Positions 28,501 to 37,319 of a stretch of 64,000 nt of DNA are shown in pieces. Both the position numbers and the translations under genes were made by a program. This DNA comes from Desulfurococcus amylolyticus Z-533 (lineage in GTDB: Archaea > Thermoproteota > Thermoprotei_A > Sulfolobales > Desulfurococcaceae). Every line of letters starts with the position of its first letter. Position 1 is the stretch's first letter. Below the pieces are notes generated by a model. It was not told the origin of the DNA and did no database searches. It saw only the letters and a program-made list of their open reading frames with translations. The stretch covers positions 931,327 through 995,326 of the forward strand of contig NZ_KI911318.1 of assembly GCF_000513855.1 (NCBI RefSeq), given 5' to 3'.

Positions 28501-29578
28501 TTCTAATAGCCTCCGGCTTCGATCCGGCCTCGAAGTTCATGAATATCTTAAATAGCTTCGGATAGATCCCCCTAGGCCTACCGGTTGCGGTGTTTACTAA
28601 GAGTATAGTGTTTATATTTTGTTTCACAGTGGAGATCTCTTTTTCAAGGCTTTCCACTTCTTTCTCTAATTCGCTTTTTTCCTCACTGCTTAGAACAGCC
28701 AGCTTGGACCTTGCCTTAATCAGGGTTAATGCCTTATCAATGTATTCGTCTTCAATACCTATAATATTTAATACTCTCCGGATAGCCTTCCCGCTTTTTA
28801 GCACAGCATCGACGTCATCCATGACTATTAACTTGAAATTCTTGTTCTTGAGGAGCTCGTAATACTTATGCATGAATTTGCTTGTGGTGAGGAGTATATC
28901 GAAGTCTCCCTCCTTGAGCCTGGTTAAAGCAGCCTCTTTTTCTTTTTTACCCTGTTGTCCATGGATGCAGAGTATCCTCAGGCAGTTACTACCCCAGTTG
29001 TCATCCATGCAGACATTTATACCGAGGTTCCTCGAGAAATCCTTTATCTTCCTCTCGGCTTGAAGCAGGAGAGGTGTTGTTGGGAAGACTAGGTAGAACC
29101 TTTGTTCTCTATTTTTGCTTCTAGAGTGTGAGACGAGATAGAGTGTAGCTATAAGTGAGAAAACTGTTTTACCCATGCCAGTGGGAGCCACAATACTGAA
29201 TGATAAACCCTTTAGAATACGCCGGGCCCACATTCTCTGTGCACTCCACATTTTAAATCCTATTGCTTTCTCGAAGAAATCCTCGAAGTCATTTAACATT
29301 CTCTCGTTATCCATGAGTTTCTTTAAGTCGCCGGACTTCTTTAGCTTCTTATTTAACTTATCATAGTAGAGTTTAAGAAGCTGAAAACGAGTGATCTCCC
29401 CATTTAAATCCTTAATTACGGCTTTAAATCTCGCCTCATTTAAACACTTCGAGCAGGGAGCTTTAAAGATTAGCCTGTAATCATCTATAGGACCCCCACA
29501 ATTAGGGCATGCGTGACGATAAATTCCATGGGGTTTAAACTCTCTAAAATTCTCTAGTAGAGTCTTTAAATTAATCAA
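25574..29578 (-). CDS. rgy: Reverse gyrase
   Basis: This fusion of an SF2 helicase-like module and type IA topoisomerase introduces positive supercoils, an enzyme of hyperthermophiles. The N-terminal zinc finger is CPNCGG...CSKC (residues ~22-40). Helicase motifs are APTGMGKTVFSLIATLYL (P-loop), DDVD in place of DEAD, and SGRASRLYPGGITRG. The second zinc finger is CSNGH...CPKC. The topoisomerase domain has TOPRIM (IGTDPDAEGEKIAWD) and the active-site tyrosine in GLITYHRTDSTRVS. Length is 1334 aa, with a TTG start. Active-site residues appear intact. Confidence 0.98.
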   Translation of the reverse strand: MINLKTLLENFREFKPHGIYRHACPNCGGPIDDYRLIFKAPCSKCLNEARFKAVIKDLNGEITRFQLLKLYYDKLNKKLKKSGDLKKLMDNERMLNDFEDFFEKAIGFKMWSAQRMWARRILKGLSFSIVAPTGMGKTVFSLIATLYLVSHSRSKNREQRFYLVFPTTPLLLQAERKIKDFSRNLGINVCMDDNWGSNCLRILCIHGQQGKKEKEAALTRLKEGDFDILLTTSKFMHKYYELLKNKNFKLIVMDDVDAVLKSGKAIRRVLNIIGIEDEYIDKALTLIKARSKLAVLSSEEKSELEKEVESLEKEISTVKQNINTILLVNTATGRPRGIYPKLFKIFMNFEAGSKPEAIRNIVDTYIESIRDIEEKMVELALKLRDGLLIFVPVDRGVEYAEKIASLLKEKGLNAEAFHSGKSAKLLDAFARGEINILVGVATYYGVMVRGIDLPERVKYIMFIGVPRHKFTPELEELSPRDLLRILSVLRDASEGERKEAIDRLIGRLSSRIRRMSPGALMMIREELAKKLRGEPVEETPFLRDAMEAYKIIKEELSKDETWHKISSLGDIGVIREGNKYYMLIPDVATYIQASGRASRLYPGGITRGLSITLVDDKRLLNGLVKRMRWIFEDFNMVPLDQVNLEELTRQIEEERRRVAEVIREGIKTTTQVEPVKTALMIVESPNKAKTIANFFGKPSIRVVKDVLQAYEVTVGNYVLSIVASAGHVYDLITDNPGESMGENLYGVLKVENRFIPVYTDIKKCSNGHQFTDEVIDNTNECPKCRINGKVSYVTRKLDIVKALRELAEEVDVVLIGTDPDAEGEKIAWDLRVLLEPYASDIKRIEFHEVTRKAILNALKNPRDFDLKLVESQIVRRIDDRWLGFSLSEKVQKYAWLKYCSEYLKNKTVKEEKDDSELHEFDCCTQNRNLSAGRVQTPVLEYIVKETEERRKPERWSYRIKIYVEDVGDFVEVTIPYIDAEELGVIKSLNKKKLLPVEIIVIGEDVEEVNPLPPFTTDALLEEASRSLRLSAVRAMEIAQNLFETGLITYHRTDSTRVSDTGISIARQYLEEKYGEKAQFYFKARMWGEGGAHEAIRPTRPIDADRLLELIKEGVLTLSVKFTKDHIRLYDLIFRRFIASQMRPAKLRKLKFKVVIKNREYYSEVYTEAVEKGYLEVYKNIELVQGIRLKPSEPGGRINGKIHEGEVIKPPMLRFHDVVRWMKENGIGRPSTYAKIIQTIIDRRYVIVSGEAKALIPVERGRYVLKFLKDHYGDIVSVDTTRRLEDLMEKISRGERDYQEVLEEIYREVKNIVLENKDINDSLEKEYNERCASTT

Positions 29579-29635
29579 TGTAATTCACCATTAGATAAAA
29601 ACGTCTTCATTGAGTATTTTTAAATTTTTCCTTGC

Positions 29636-31072
29636 CTACACACGTGTATAAGCATCGATAAGGAGTCCTATGAGAAGAATCGCCGTGGAGACCAACAGCA
29701 CCCAGAGCGATATTGGGATACCCATGTATATCGATGTAAATGCCCTACTACCACCATTCACAATAGTGCTCACGCCTGCTATGGAAACCCCTACTACAAT
29801 GGAGGTAATGGCAGCTGTTCTGGTATATTTTCCAATATATTTATTCAGGTAGATTCCAAGAATAGTCAGCGGGGCTAGCGGTAGGAGATATACGGATGAC
29901 ATCACACTTAAGTCGACGATATAGGTTATCCTCGCATACGCTAGAAGCGATGAGAGGGCAATCAATACCAGGCTGGTTAGGTTGAGTATCACTAGGGAAC
30001 CCTTATCTCCATGGCTCCTCATCTCTCTATAAATACTGCTGGCTACTGCATGAATAATGCTATTGGCTGTTGAAACAGCTGCCGCAACTATTGATACAGC
30101 TATTAATGAGCCGATCGATGGGTTGAATAAGTTAAGCAGGTAAATAGTTACCTCGTCACGTCTAAGATTCTGTGGAATCAACCCGTTTTCAGCGAATCCC
30201 CTTACAAGGAGCCCAGCTAATACGACTATTAGAGTATAGAGTAACCCGTAGAACGCGAATAATGATACACCCCTCTTATAGGTTTTTTCATCCCTATGAA
30301 TGAATAACCTTATAACAACTTGCGGATTCGTGACAGCGAAGAAGATCCATGGTATAGTATATGCTAGAAAGACCTGAGGTGACCAGAAACTAGTCATCCC
30401 GAGGAAGCCTTTCTCACCGCTGGATATTAACGCTTTTGCAGGGTCAATATTAAATACAGCTCCGGGAAGCGTTAACTGTACAATGAATAATAATCCACCA
30501 GCCAACATTAGAATGGCCTGGTATAAATCAGTTGTAGCAATGCTCCACATTCCAGCTATAAATATCCATGTATATGTTATAGTGGCACTTATAATGGTTC
30601 CCACCGCAGGATCTAGGCCCGCATAGTTGAAGATTATTGTAAGCCCCTGTATTTGTGCCGCGGTATAGGGCACCATTACAAATAAATAGAGGAATGCTGA
30701 AAGCATGCCCAGGTATCTCGATGAATATAGATCGCTGAGCATTTGTGAGGGAGTCATCCATCCATTCATCCTCGATAACTCCCATATCTTGTAGCCTATG
30801 GTTGAAAGCAATATTACTGTTACTAGTAGATATAGCAATTCGAAGCCCAGTGCCCCTACCCCTGTTGCATAGGTTAATCCAACTAGCCCTATCATCATAA
30901 ACGCGCTATAAGTTGTGGCTGCATAGGTTCCGAAGCTAACTATACTGCCGACCCTGCCTCCCGCAATAATGTAGTCTTTCGTGGTCTTAATATTCATTCT
31001 CCTGGACGCATAAGCTATTACAGTGCCCATGATTACATATACCACTAGTATATCGATGAACAAGGTATTCAT
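29636..31072 (-). CDS. Sodium/solute symporter (SSS family)
   Basis: This polytopic membrane protein of 478 aa has about 13 predicted helices. SSS features include YIIAGGRVGSIVSFGTYAATTYSAFMMIGLVGL near the N-terminus and SIGSLIAVSIVAAAVSTANSIIHAVAS. I prefer ATG 31072 because GGGTG lies 6 nt upstream; ATG 31090 would overlap the upstream small gene by 8 bp. The substrate is unknown (pantothenate, proline or carboxylates are possible). It is made after a 55-aa membrane protein from the same transcript and is probably controlled by the divergent regulator. Confidence 0.88.
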   Translation of the reverse strand: MNTLFIDILVVYVIMGTVIAYASRRMNIKTTKDYIIAGGRVGSIVSFGTYAATTYSAFMMIGLVGLTYATGVGALGFELLYLLVTVILLSTIGYKIWELSRMNGWMTPSQMLSDLYSSRYLGMLSAFLYLFVMVPYTAAQIQGLTIIFNYAGLDPAVGTIISATITYTWIFIAGMWSIATTDLYQAILMLAGGLLFIVQLTLPGAVFNIDPAKALISSGEKGFLGMTSFWSPQVFLAYTIPWIFFAVTNPQVVIRLFIHRDEKTYKRGVSLFAFYGLLYTLIVVLAGLLVRGFAENGLIPQNLRRDEVTIYLLNLFNPSIGSLIAVSIVAAAVSTANSIIHAVASSIYREMRSHGDKGSLVILNLTSLVLIALSSLLAYARITYIVDLSVMSSVYLLPLAPLTILGIYLNKYIGKYTRTAAITSIVVGVSIAGVSTIVNGGSRAFTSIYMGIPISLWVLLVSTAILLIGLLIDAYTRV

Positions 31073-31082
31073 GGGCTTCACC

Positions 31083-31250
31083 CTAGGCATGTCTCAAGTA
31101 TATTATTGAGACGATGATCCATGTAATCGTCAGTAGGACCCAGAAAAGAAGTAGTTCTAATCCCTTAGCATTATACAGGATGAGATATGGCACCATATAA
31201 CTAGCCATGATCACGATTATGCTTCCCAGCATATAGAGTCTCCTCAACAT
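31083..31250 (-). CDS. Two-helix membrane protein, partner of the symporter
   Basis: The 55-aa protein from ATG 31250 has GGTGATCTT just upstream as ribosome-binding site. It contains two hydrophobic helices (MLGSIIVIMASYMVPYLILY; LELLLFWVLLTITWIIVSIIYL) and a basic N-terminus. It resembles the small accessory proteins encoded before some SSS transporters (DUF3311/YhdT-like); that comparison is inference. A longer reading frame to 31508 would run through the divergent regulator and is not credible. Confidence 0.75.
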   Translation of the reverse strand: MLRRLYMLGSIIVIMASYMVPYLILYNAKGLELLLFWVLLTITWIIVSIIYLRHA

Positions 31251-31258
31251 AAGATCAC

Positions 31259-31272
31259 CGAACATATGTTCG
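31259..31272. promoter_or_regulatory. 14-bp palindrome between symporter operon and regulator
   Basis: CGAACATATGTTCG is a perfect dyad just before the small membrane gene's start (31250), between it and the minus-strand TATA-like TTTTTATTTAA at 31274-31284. The divergent regulator has its TATA near 31295-31305. The location fits an operator bound by the regulator at 31333. Confidence 0.5.
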
Positions 31273-31332
31273 ATTAAATAAAAATATGAAGGGCGATTTA
31301 TAAATTTAACCAGATGGATAGAGGCATAAGGT

Positions 31333-32352
31333 ATGGATAAGGGTTTACGGAGAACAATACTGGAACTACTCTCCAGTATGCAGGGCAGGGAGATACCACA
31401 GTCATACATACATAGAGCGCTCAACGCCTCCAAAAGCAGGGTTAGCGAGATACTTAAGGAGCTCGAGAGTGATGGCCTTATAGAGAGGAGAAGCATTGGT
31501 AGAAGCAAGATTATCTATATCAAAAAAGGTATCACTGAGAAAACCATCAAGCACGAGCTAAAAACACTTAGACTCGGCATAGTCTACTCAAGCGAATACT
31601 TATTCCTAGGGTACTTTGCTAATAAAATGAGGGATAAGGGATATAATGTCCATGTAGAGGTATTCAAGGATGGATTAGATACCACGCGTGCCCTAGCTGA
31701 GGGTGAAATAGACCTAGCTCTCTCTCCATTAGTTAGCCAGCTATACATGTATCCATTATATAAATCCTACAGGATAATCGCTGGCGGCATGACAGGAGGC
31801 TTTAAGATTCTTAAGTCACCTAACGAGGAAGAGGGCACCGTGGTTTACTCTAGTAGAATTAGCACCATGGATTATGTTAGATCGGAATACATTGAGAAAT
31901 CAGGGTTGAGGGGCTCAGTTAAAACAATTTACTTCAAGTATCCCGACCTAGTAAGCAGTCCCAACAGGATTAAGGGATATGTTATCCTATGGCACCCGCT
32001 TTATCATTTATTTAAGAATAAGGGGTTCCAGGATTTAACCAGTAAAACCGGGATAAGTATTGGGAATTGCTGTACACTCGCGGCATCCAATATCTTTGAC
32101 AGCGAAACCATGGAGTTAATTAGGAAGATATATTTAGACTCCATTAACAGATATATTAGGGACCCATATAGATATCTAAGCTACTACTCAGCCGTAACAG
32201 GAATACCTGTCTCAGTATTAAGCGATGCAGTTGAATCATATAAGCCCTCTCCAGAAGTCGATATACAGACTATTAGAGGCATGGTTTCCAAGCTAAATAA
32301 TGGGCTCCCAGATAACACTATATATTATGAGGCACTCTACACAGAGCACTAG
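31333..32352 (+). CDS. HTH regulator with a substrate-binding-like domain
   Basis: Residues 1-75 form a winged helix (RRTILELLSSMQGREIPQSYIHRALNASKSRVSEILKELESDGLIERRSIGRSKIIYIKKG). Residues about 82-330 resemble a type-2 periplasmic binding fold: LRLGIVYSSEYLFLGYFANKMRDKGYNVHVEVFKDGLDTTRALAEGEIDLALSPL is the NMT1/SBP-like pattern. No signal peptide is present, so it senses a ligand in the cytoplasm. Divergent placement and the shared palindrome suggest it controls the symporter. Confidence 0.75.
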   Translation: MDKGLRRTILELLSSMQGREIPQSYIHRALNASKSRVSEILKELESDGLIERRSIGRSKIIYIKKGITEKTIKHELKTLRLGIVYSSEYLFLGYFANKMRDKGYNVHVEVFKDGLDTTRALAEGEIDLALSPLVSQLYMYPLYKSYRIIAGGMTGGFKILKSPNEEEGTVVYSSRISTMDYVRSEYIEKSGLRGSVKTIYFKYPDLVSSPNRIKGYVILWHPLYHLFKNKGFQDLTSKTGISIGNCCTLAASNIFDSETMELIRKIYLDSINRYIRDPYRYLSYYSAVTGIPVSVLSDAVESYKPSPEVDIQTIRGMVSKLNNGLPDNTIYYEALYTEH

Positions 32353-32397
32353 TCATAGTTTTAAAAATTCCCATGGCATATTTAAACCAGGGTATAG

Positions 32398-33063
32398 ATG
32401 TTCGAGGTTAGATTAGTCAATAGGAAGTATGCCCAGGCCATCCTCACTACTCTACGTGACAAGAACACCAGCCAGATAGAGTTCCGCAAGGGACTAGTGA
32501 GGTTGGGACGGATACTTGGATTAGAAATAATTGAGGATCTTGAATGCGAAACAATTGAGGTTGAAACACCGCTGGGTGCCAGGGTACATGGCTGTAGGAT
32601 AAAGGATTTAGACAACGTTATAATAATAACAGTGCTTAGAGCAGCCTGGCCTCTAACCGAGGGATTAATTAAGATCCTGTATACAGCTAGACAGGGGGTA
32701 GTCGTTGCCAGGCGTGTAGAGGAGAAAGGAATGAAGGCTGGATCCTTCGAGATAGAAGTATCCTATGTGAAAACACCGAGGATAACAAACAGGGATATAG
32801 TTGTCATAAGCGATGTAATGATTGCCACAGCTTCGACACTGGTGAACGTGCTGGAGAAATTAAGGGAGAGGGGGACTGCTAAGAAATACTATGTAGCATC
32901 AGTTATAACGACACCATACGCTATAAGCAGGTTGAAGAAATATGCCGAGGAATCCGGAGTGGACTTAAAACTATACACTATCGCGGTTGACCCAGAGGTG
33001 AATGAAAAAGGATACATAGTCCCCGGTCTCGGGGACGCTGGAGATAGGGCATTCGGCTCTTAG
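32398..33063 (+). CDS. upp: Uracil phosphoribosyltransferase
   Basis: The enzyme converts uracil and PRPP to UMP. The family begins with a helical hood (RKYAQAILTTLRDKNTSQIEFRKGLVRLGRILGLEI), followed by IITVLRAAWPLTEGLIK and the PRPP loop VVISDVMIATASTLVNVLEKL. The C-terminal PGLGDAGDRAFGS is the uracil-binding signature. At 221 aa it is full length; ATG at 32398 follows a TTTAAACCAG promoter-like element. The convergent nucleotidyltransferase overlaps by 4 bp. Confidence 0.95.
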   Translation: MFEVRLVNRKYAQAILTTLRDKNTSQIEFRKGLVRLGRILGLEIIEDLECETIEVETPLGARVHGCRIKDLDNVIIITVLRAAWPLTEGLIKILYTARQGVVVARRVEEKGMKAGSFEIEVSYVKTPRITNRDIVVISDVMIATASTLVNVLEKLRERGTAKKYYVASVITTPYAISRLKKYAEESGVDLKLYTIAVDPEVNEKGYIVPGLGDAGDRAFGS

Positions 33064-33797
33064 CCAAATACCCGTGTAATCCACTCCATATCCAGTTTTT
33101 TATATCTCTCAAGGCTTCCCACGTCAAACCATTCTCCATTATATATGTATGCCTTGACCCGGTATCCATTGTTAATAAGCCATGGCACGAGATCCCCCAT
33201 GAAGTCGAAGTCCTTGCCCAGCTCATCCTCTAGCTTCAGCTCCAAGATATATGGCTCTATAACGGCGATGCCTATTGTGGCATTTATATCGAGTTCAGGC
33301 TTCTCCCTCATCTCTACAATATTATTATCGCTATCCATCCTTACCACTCCAACAGGGACACGATATCTACTGGTTACAACTAGTGTTACATCGCTCTTTG
33401 ATTCGGCATGGTATTTAAGTAGGTCGTGAATGTCCAGTGGAGCCAGTATATCCCCATACCATATAAGCGTCCTCCCATTCACCAAGCCCTCTCTATGAGC
33501 CTTCAGTATTGAGCCCCCTGTATTTGTGTAGCCGTTTGCCTCGTCGATGGAGTACCTTATCCTGACTTTGAAGCGGGAGCCGTCTTCGAAATAGTTATAG
33601 ATATATCTCCACTTATAGTTAACTAAGAACACTATATCCTCTACGCCGTGTTTCCTAAGCCATTTCACGATCAACTCTAGTACCGGTTTCTCATTGCTCC
33701 CAACAGGTATCATTGGCTTGGGAATCATATCGGTATAGGGGCGGAACCTCTCACCCTGACCCCCTGCCAGTATAAGTGAGGTAATAGTTGCAGACAA
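33060..33797 (-). CDS. Sugar nucleotidyltransferase
   Basis: The enzyme transfers NMP from an NTP to a sugar-1-phosphate to make an activated sugar for glycans. The signature ILAGGQGERFRPYTDMIPKPMIPVG is intact, then LIWYGDILAPLDIHDLL (metal-binding Asp) and YNGEWFDVGSLERYKKLD. At 245 aa it lacks the C-terminal acyltransferase-like beta-helix of longer homologues. Glucose-1-P or mannose-1-P is plausible; the substrate is undetermined. It forms a glycan gene cluster with the MATE carrier and glycosyltransferase. Confidence 0.88.
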   Translation of the reverse strand: MSATITSLILAGGQGERFRPYTDMIPKPMIPVGSNEKPVLELIVKWLRKHGVEDIVFLVNYKWRYIYNYFEDGSRFKVRIRYSIDEANGYTNTGGSILKAHREGLVNGRTLIWYGDILAPLDIHDLLKYHAESKSDVTLVVTSRYRVPVGVVRMDSDNNIVEMREKPELDINATIGIAVIEPYILELKLEDELGKDFDFMGDLVPWLINNGYRVKAYIYNGEWFDVGSLERYKKLDMEWITRVFG

Positions 33798-33839
33798 AGG
33801 GATCCGCCACTAATTAACTATTATTCGGTTATCTCCAGG

Positions 33840-35183
33840 TTAGCTAATAAGTCTTCTGGCCAGCTGGTTGAAATAGCGTTTGAATATCGTGTAAGCCATA
33901 ATACCCCTCGCATACACCTCGATAAACATCGCTATCCAAGGACCTAGCACCCCTAGAGACTTCACCAGGATTAGTGAGGGGATGACCCTGAATAATAGTA
34001 GGGAAACAGTATTAGTGATAAATGGCAACCTGGTGTTGCCGGCTCCCCTTATAGCACCACTGGAAACCATCGCCAATCCCAGGCCAAACTCACTGAACCC
34101 TGCTAGAATAAGGTAGAGTGATGCCAACTCACGGATCTCGCTTGTCGGCACGAAGGGGGTCGTGATATAATAGCTGGATAAGGCGACTACGACACCCAGC
34201 AACCCCATTAGTGAAGCCCCCATATATATCACCTTCTCCCCTATCCTCTTAGCACGTTTGAAATCCCCCTCGCCCACATGTCTTCCAACAATTGTTGAGG
34301 CCGTCATAGCGAATGCGAAGCCCGGCATGTATATTATGCTCTCGATTCTAAGCCCAATATTATGGGCCGCCATAACCGTATTGCCTAACCTTGATATTAT
34401 TCCAGCATAGATATTGTTTCCCAGCGAGATAACGCTCCTCTCTATGAAGGCTGGTAACCCGAGGTCTATTATTTTCCTCGGTAGAATAAATAAGCCCGGC
34501 CTCATGGGTAGCAACTGGAGTTTCCCTAGGTAATATAGCTGGATCGGTATAGTCAAGAATGAAGCGATGACCGACGCCCATGCTGCACCAGCAACTCCGA
34601 GCCTTGGGAAGCCTGCCAGCCCATAGATCATTATGGGGTCTAGAATAATGTTAGAGACTAATCCAATGATATTTGATATTAATGATATATCTGACCTCCC
34701 GCTGGCTACGAAAACAATATCGAATGACGCTGAAACAAAGAATATTACAAACCAGGCAACCCTTATCCTGAGATAATCCAGTGTATATTGGAACGCGAGG
34801 CCAGCTACCCCTGACTGTATGGCGATGAATACCGGCGCCACTATATAGAATATAATGGATAGAAAAATCACGCAAATGCTTCCCTCAACCAGGATCTCAC
34901 CGGTTATAAGCCTGGTTTTATCCCTATAACCTGCTCCAATACTCTGCGAGACCAGTATGAGTAAGGGTGTTTGAAACAATGTGAAGAAGACCTGTAATAG
35001 CATTAGTAAGTAGCCTGCGATACCCACTGCGGCTAATGCTTCACTACCAAGATCTTTAACGAAGAAGGTGTCAGCCAATGAGTAGAGGCTATTCACCAGC
35101 TCCACGAATACCAGTGGTAACGAGATTCTTAGAGAGGACTTTATCTCTGGATCATTTAGGAGCGTTGAGAAATAATTCTTCAT
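33840..35183 (-). CDS. MATE-family (MOP superfamily) membrane transporter
   Basis: The 447-aa protein has about 12 hydrophobic helices in two similar halves. MATE features are RISLPLVFVELVNSLYSLADTFFVKDLG at the N-terminus and FAMTASTIVGRHVGEGDFKRAKRIG in the second half. MATE proteins usually export drugs with a Na+ or H+ gradient. Because it overlaps the glycosyltransferase stop by 1 bp (TAATG), a role in moving lipid-linked sugars is possible but unproven. Confidence 0.88.
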   Translation of the reverse strand: MKNYFSTLLNDPEIKSSLRISLPLVFVELVNSLYSLADTFFVKDLGSEALAAVGIAGYLLMLLQVFFTLFQTPLLILVSQSIGAGYRDKTRLITGEILVEGSICVIFLSIIFYIVAPVFIAIQSGVAGLAFQYTLDYLRIRVAWFVIFFVSASFDIVFVASGRSDISLISNIIGLVSNIILDPIMIYGLAGFPRLGVAGAAWASVIASFLTIPIQLYYLGKLQLLPMRPGLFILPRKIIDLGLPAFIERSVISLGNNIYAGIISRLGNTVMAAHNIGLRIESIIYMPGFAFAMTASTIVGRHVGEGDFKRAKRIGEKVIYMGASLMGLLGVVVALSSYYITTPFVPTSEIRELASLYLILAGFSEFGLGLAMVSSGAIRGAGNTRLPFITNTVSLLLFRVIPSLILVKSLGVLGPWIAMFIEVYARGIMAYTIFKRYFNQLARRLIS

Positions 35184-36172
35184 TACCCTGCACCCCGGAG
35201 TATTCTCATAATATATTCTGCAATGTATTCGCCGCCATTACGGTATTTCGGCAGCTTTAATAACGGTGCTTCCCTGATGGCTTCCTCTAGGCTCACGGGT
35301 TCAATGCTATCCAGGTATATAACGCCTAGTTTCCTAGCTAGGGTGATGGAGTCCCCCCTGGGTGCGGCGAGCTTGTGTCTAGGGGAATAAACCATTATAA
35401 CGGGTTTACTATATGAGAGCCTGGCTGTTAAGGCTGTTGTGCCTGGATAATGAGTGATCACTAGGCTTGCCCCAGCTATCCACTTATGTATATCGCTAGT
35501 ATACTGGAATACTATCCACTCTGGATGCCTCCTCTTATACGGCTCCGGATCCACATCACCTGTTTGCAGGACTATTTTCCTACCTGGTTCCAGCCTATCC
35601 AACATGTTGAAGAGTGCTTTATGTCCGAAGGTCCCTGTGGTGACTAATATGTAGCCTTCATCCCTTGATTCATATATTGCAGGCTCGTATACTGGCCCAG
35701 CTACTATACCCCTCCTATACAGCTGTAGTTGTTCATCCCAGTGGAGGAATACCTCTGCACCCAGCCTATAGAGAATGCTTGTAGCCCTGGACCTCCTAGT
35801 GAACCTTGCTACATCCTCAATCGTTAAGATCCTTGAATCCTTCAACCAGCAGACTAGTGATGGAGGTATAGAAAAATTCGAGCCTGATGCAAACACCACT
35901 GGATATTTATTATTCCTACATAATTTTACTGACTCACCGAAAGCCTGAAACCACCTCGCTATCCCCTTGTAAAGAGGCTCGGCTGGTCTCCTTGGTAATG
36001 TGACCTCGTATACCTCACCAAGCCCCCCTAACTTCTCTTTAACCCAGTCATAACCCTTGGGCACAAGGATATCCAGCTCCACGCCTTTCTTAACCAGGTA
36101 ATACCCAATAGTATAGGCGAAGCCGCTGTGTCCGCCGTAGCCAGCTATTAACAATACCCTGGACACTGGCAT
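35183..36172 (-). CDS. Alg14/Alg13-like (Agl24-type) GlcNAc transferase
   Basis: The 329-aa protein appears to fuse an Alg14-like half (LIAGYGGHSGFAYTIGYYLVKKGVELDILVPKGYDWV, with a GGHSG motif) with an Alg13/GT28 half (ILVTTGTFGHKALFNMLDRL, VFQYTSDIHKWIAGASLVITHYPGTTALTARLSYSKPVIMV). Alg13/14-type enzymes add GlcNAc to lipid-linked GlcNAc; the crenarchaeal enzyme Agl24 works similarly in N-glycan assembly. The function is therefore likely, though substrate details are not shown. Its stop overlaps the MATE start. Confidence 0.75.
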   Translation of the reverse strand: MPVSRVLLIAGYGGHSGFAYTIGYYLVKKGVELDILVPKGYDWVKEKLGGLGEVYEVTLPRRPAEPLYKGIARWFQAFGESVKLCRNNKYPVVFASGSNFSIPPSLVCWLKDSRILTIEDVARFTRRSRATSILYRLGAEVFLHWDEQLQLYRRGIVAGPVYEPAIYESRDEGYILVTTGTFGHKALFNMLDRLEPGRKIVLQTGDVDPEPYKRRHPEWIVFQYTSDIHKWIAGASLVITHYPGTTALTARLSYSKPVIMVYSPRHKLAAPRGDSITLARKLGVIYLDSIEPVSLEEAIREAPLLKLPKYRNGGEYIAEYIMRILRGAG

Positions 36173-36322
36173 CCCCCTATAGCTGTAGCTCTAGTAGTGT
36201 TGGAGCCGGATAAATATATAATTGAAACCATTAATTAAATTGATTAGATTTTAGGGTAGATGCCGGGCAGGCACCATAATTGTTTTTACTTTAGCTCAAA
36301 GTTTTTGAAGAGGTGATTATAT

Positions 36323-37270
36323 ATGGGCGTAATGTTTAATACTAATGTAGAGCTAAGATTAAGGAGTGCACGTGAAGGCTTTATTAAGTCTGCCGTACTC
36401 TCATTCATAGGGCTCATTATCGAGTTAATAATAGTTGTAATAGCTCCCAGCATAATTCTCTTAACAGATCTACTCCATTGGAGCGTTGACACAGTTCTCG
36501 AGGTAATATTTCTATTGGTTATATACTTAACGAGTAGAATTGGGAGGAAATTCCCCTGGTCCATTGTAATAATCGAGAGCATCTCTGTTACGCTGGCTCT
36601 ACTGGTTATCCTGGGGCTTTACGGTTATTTCTTCCTGGATTACATTTCCTCTATAGTGGAAACAGGGGAAGTATCCACAAGCAGCCTAACACCGTTGATA
36701 GCCACGGTGGGCGGAGGGGTGATCACACTCCTGATGCATGTTATACAAAAGAGAAATTATCAACAGTATAAAATAGAATTATTGAAACTGGATGCCCAGC
36801 ACGCCCTAATAGACTTCATAGCCTCTATACTGGCATCGCTCGGTATAGTTTTAACGTATTTAAGTAAAAACTACTCGGTCGAACTCTTATTCACATTCAT
36901 GTCAATGATATTCGTTGCACACAGTCTCTTCGAGGTCTTCAAAGACGTTGTGAAGACGCTGAGCGGGGCCAACATAGACTATGAATTAAGGGCAAGGGTA
37001 AAAGAGCTACTGATAGACGAGTATAAAAACAAAAACCTAGAGATAGATGATGTCGACGCTAGGAAAATAGGCTCCTTCTACGTTGTCTCAGTGAAAATAC
37101 TCGTGGATCCAGATACAACGATAAATGAAATCCATGAATTAAGGAGGAGGATCACGAGATCCATCAGGAACTCCTCTGAACTAATATACCATGTTGATGT
37201 AAGATTCTATCCAAGGCATAAGGCTAAAGCAAGGCTTAAAGGGAAACGGAGGAAAAAGCTTGGTCCATAG
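36323..37270 (+). CDS. Cation diffusion facilitator (CDF) metal transporter
   Basis: The 315-aa protein has an N-terminal membrane domain and a C-terminal cytoplasmic domain. Metal-site motifs are DLLHWSVDT (D-x2-H-x4-D, site A helix 2) and LDAQHALIDFIAS (HxxxD, helix 5). The C-terminal part (DVDARKIGSFYVVSVKILVDPDTTINEIHELRRRI) is the usual metallochaperone-like fold, ending in a basic tail. Zn, Mn or Fe export is possible; the metal is undetermined. It has its own transcription start. Confidence 0.9.
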   Translation: MGVMFNTNVELRLRSAREGFIKSAVLSFIGLIIELIIVVIAPSIILLTDLLHWSVDTVLEVIFLLVIYLTSRIGRKFPWSIVIIESISVTLALLVILGLYGYFFLDYISSIVETGEVSTSSLTPLIATVGGGVITLLMHVIQKRNYQQYKIELLKLDAQHALIDFIASILASLGIVLTYLSKNYSVELLFTFMSMIFVAHSLFEVFKDVVKTLSGANIDYELRARVKELLIDEYKNKNLEIDDVDARKIGSFYVVSVKILVDPDTTINEIHELRRRITRSIRNSSELIYHVDVRFYPRHKAKARLKGKRRKKLGP

Positions 37271-37319
37271 TGTTCGTGAGGCATGATGCAGTGTCTCCAC
37301 TGCTTTAATAACCGTTTTC

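Noticed and set aside
31083-31508. 141-residue reading of the small membrane gene
   Set aside because: The first 86 codons lie antisense to the divergent regulator. The start at 31250 has the ribosome-binding site.
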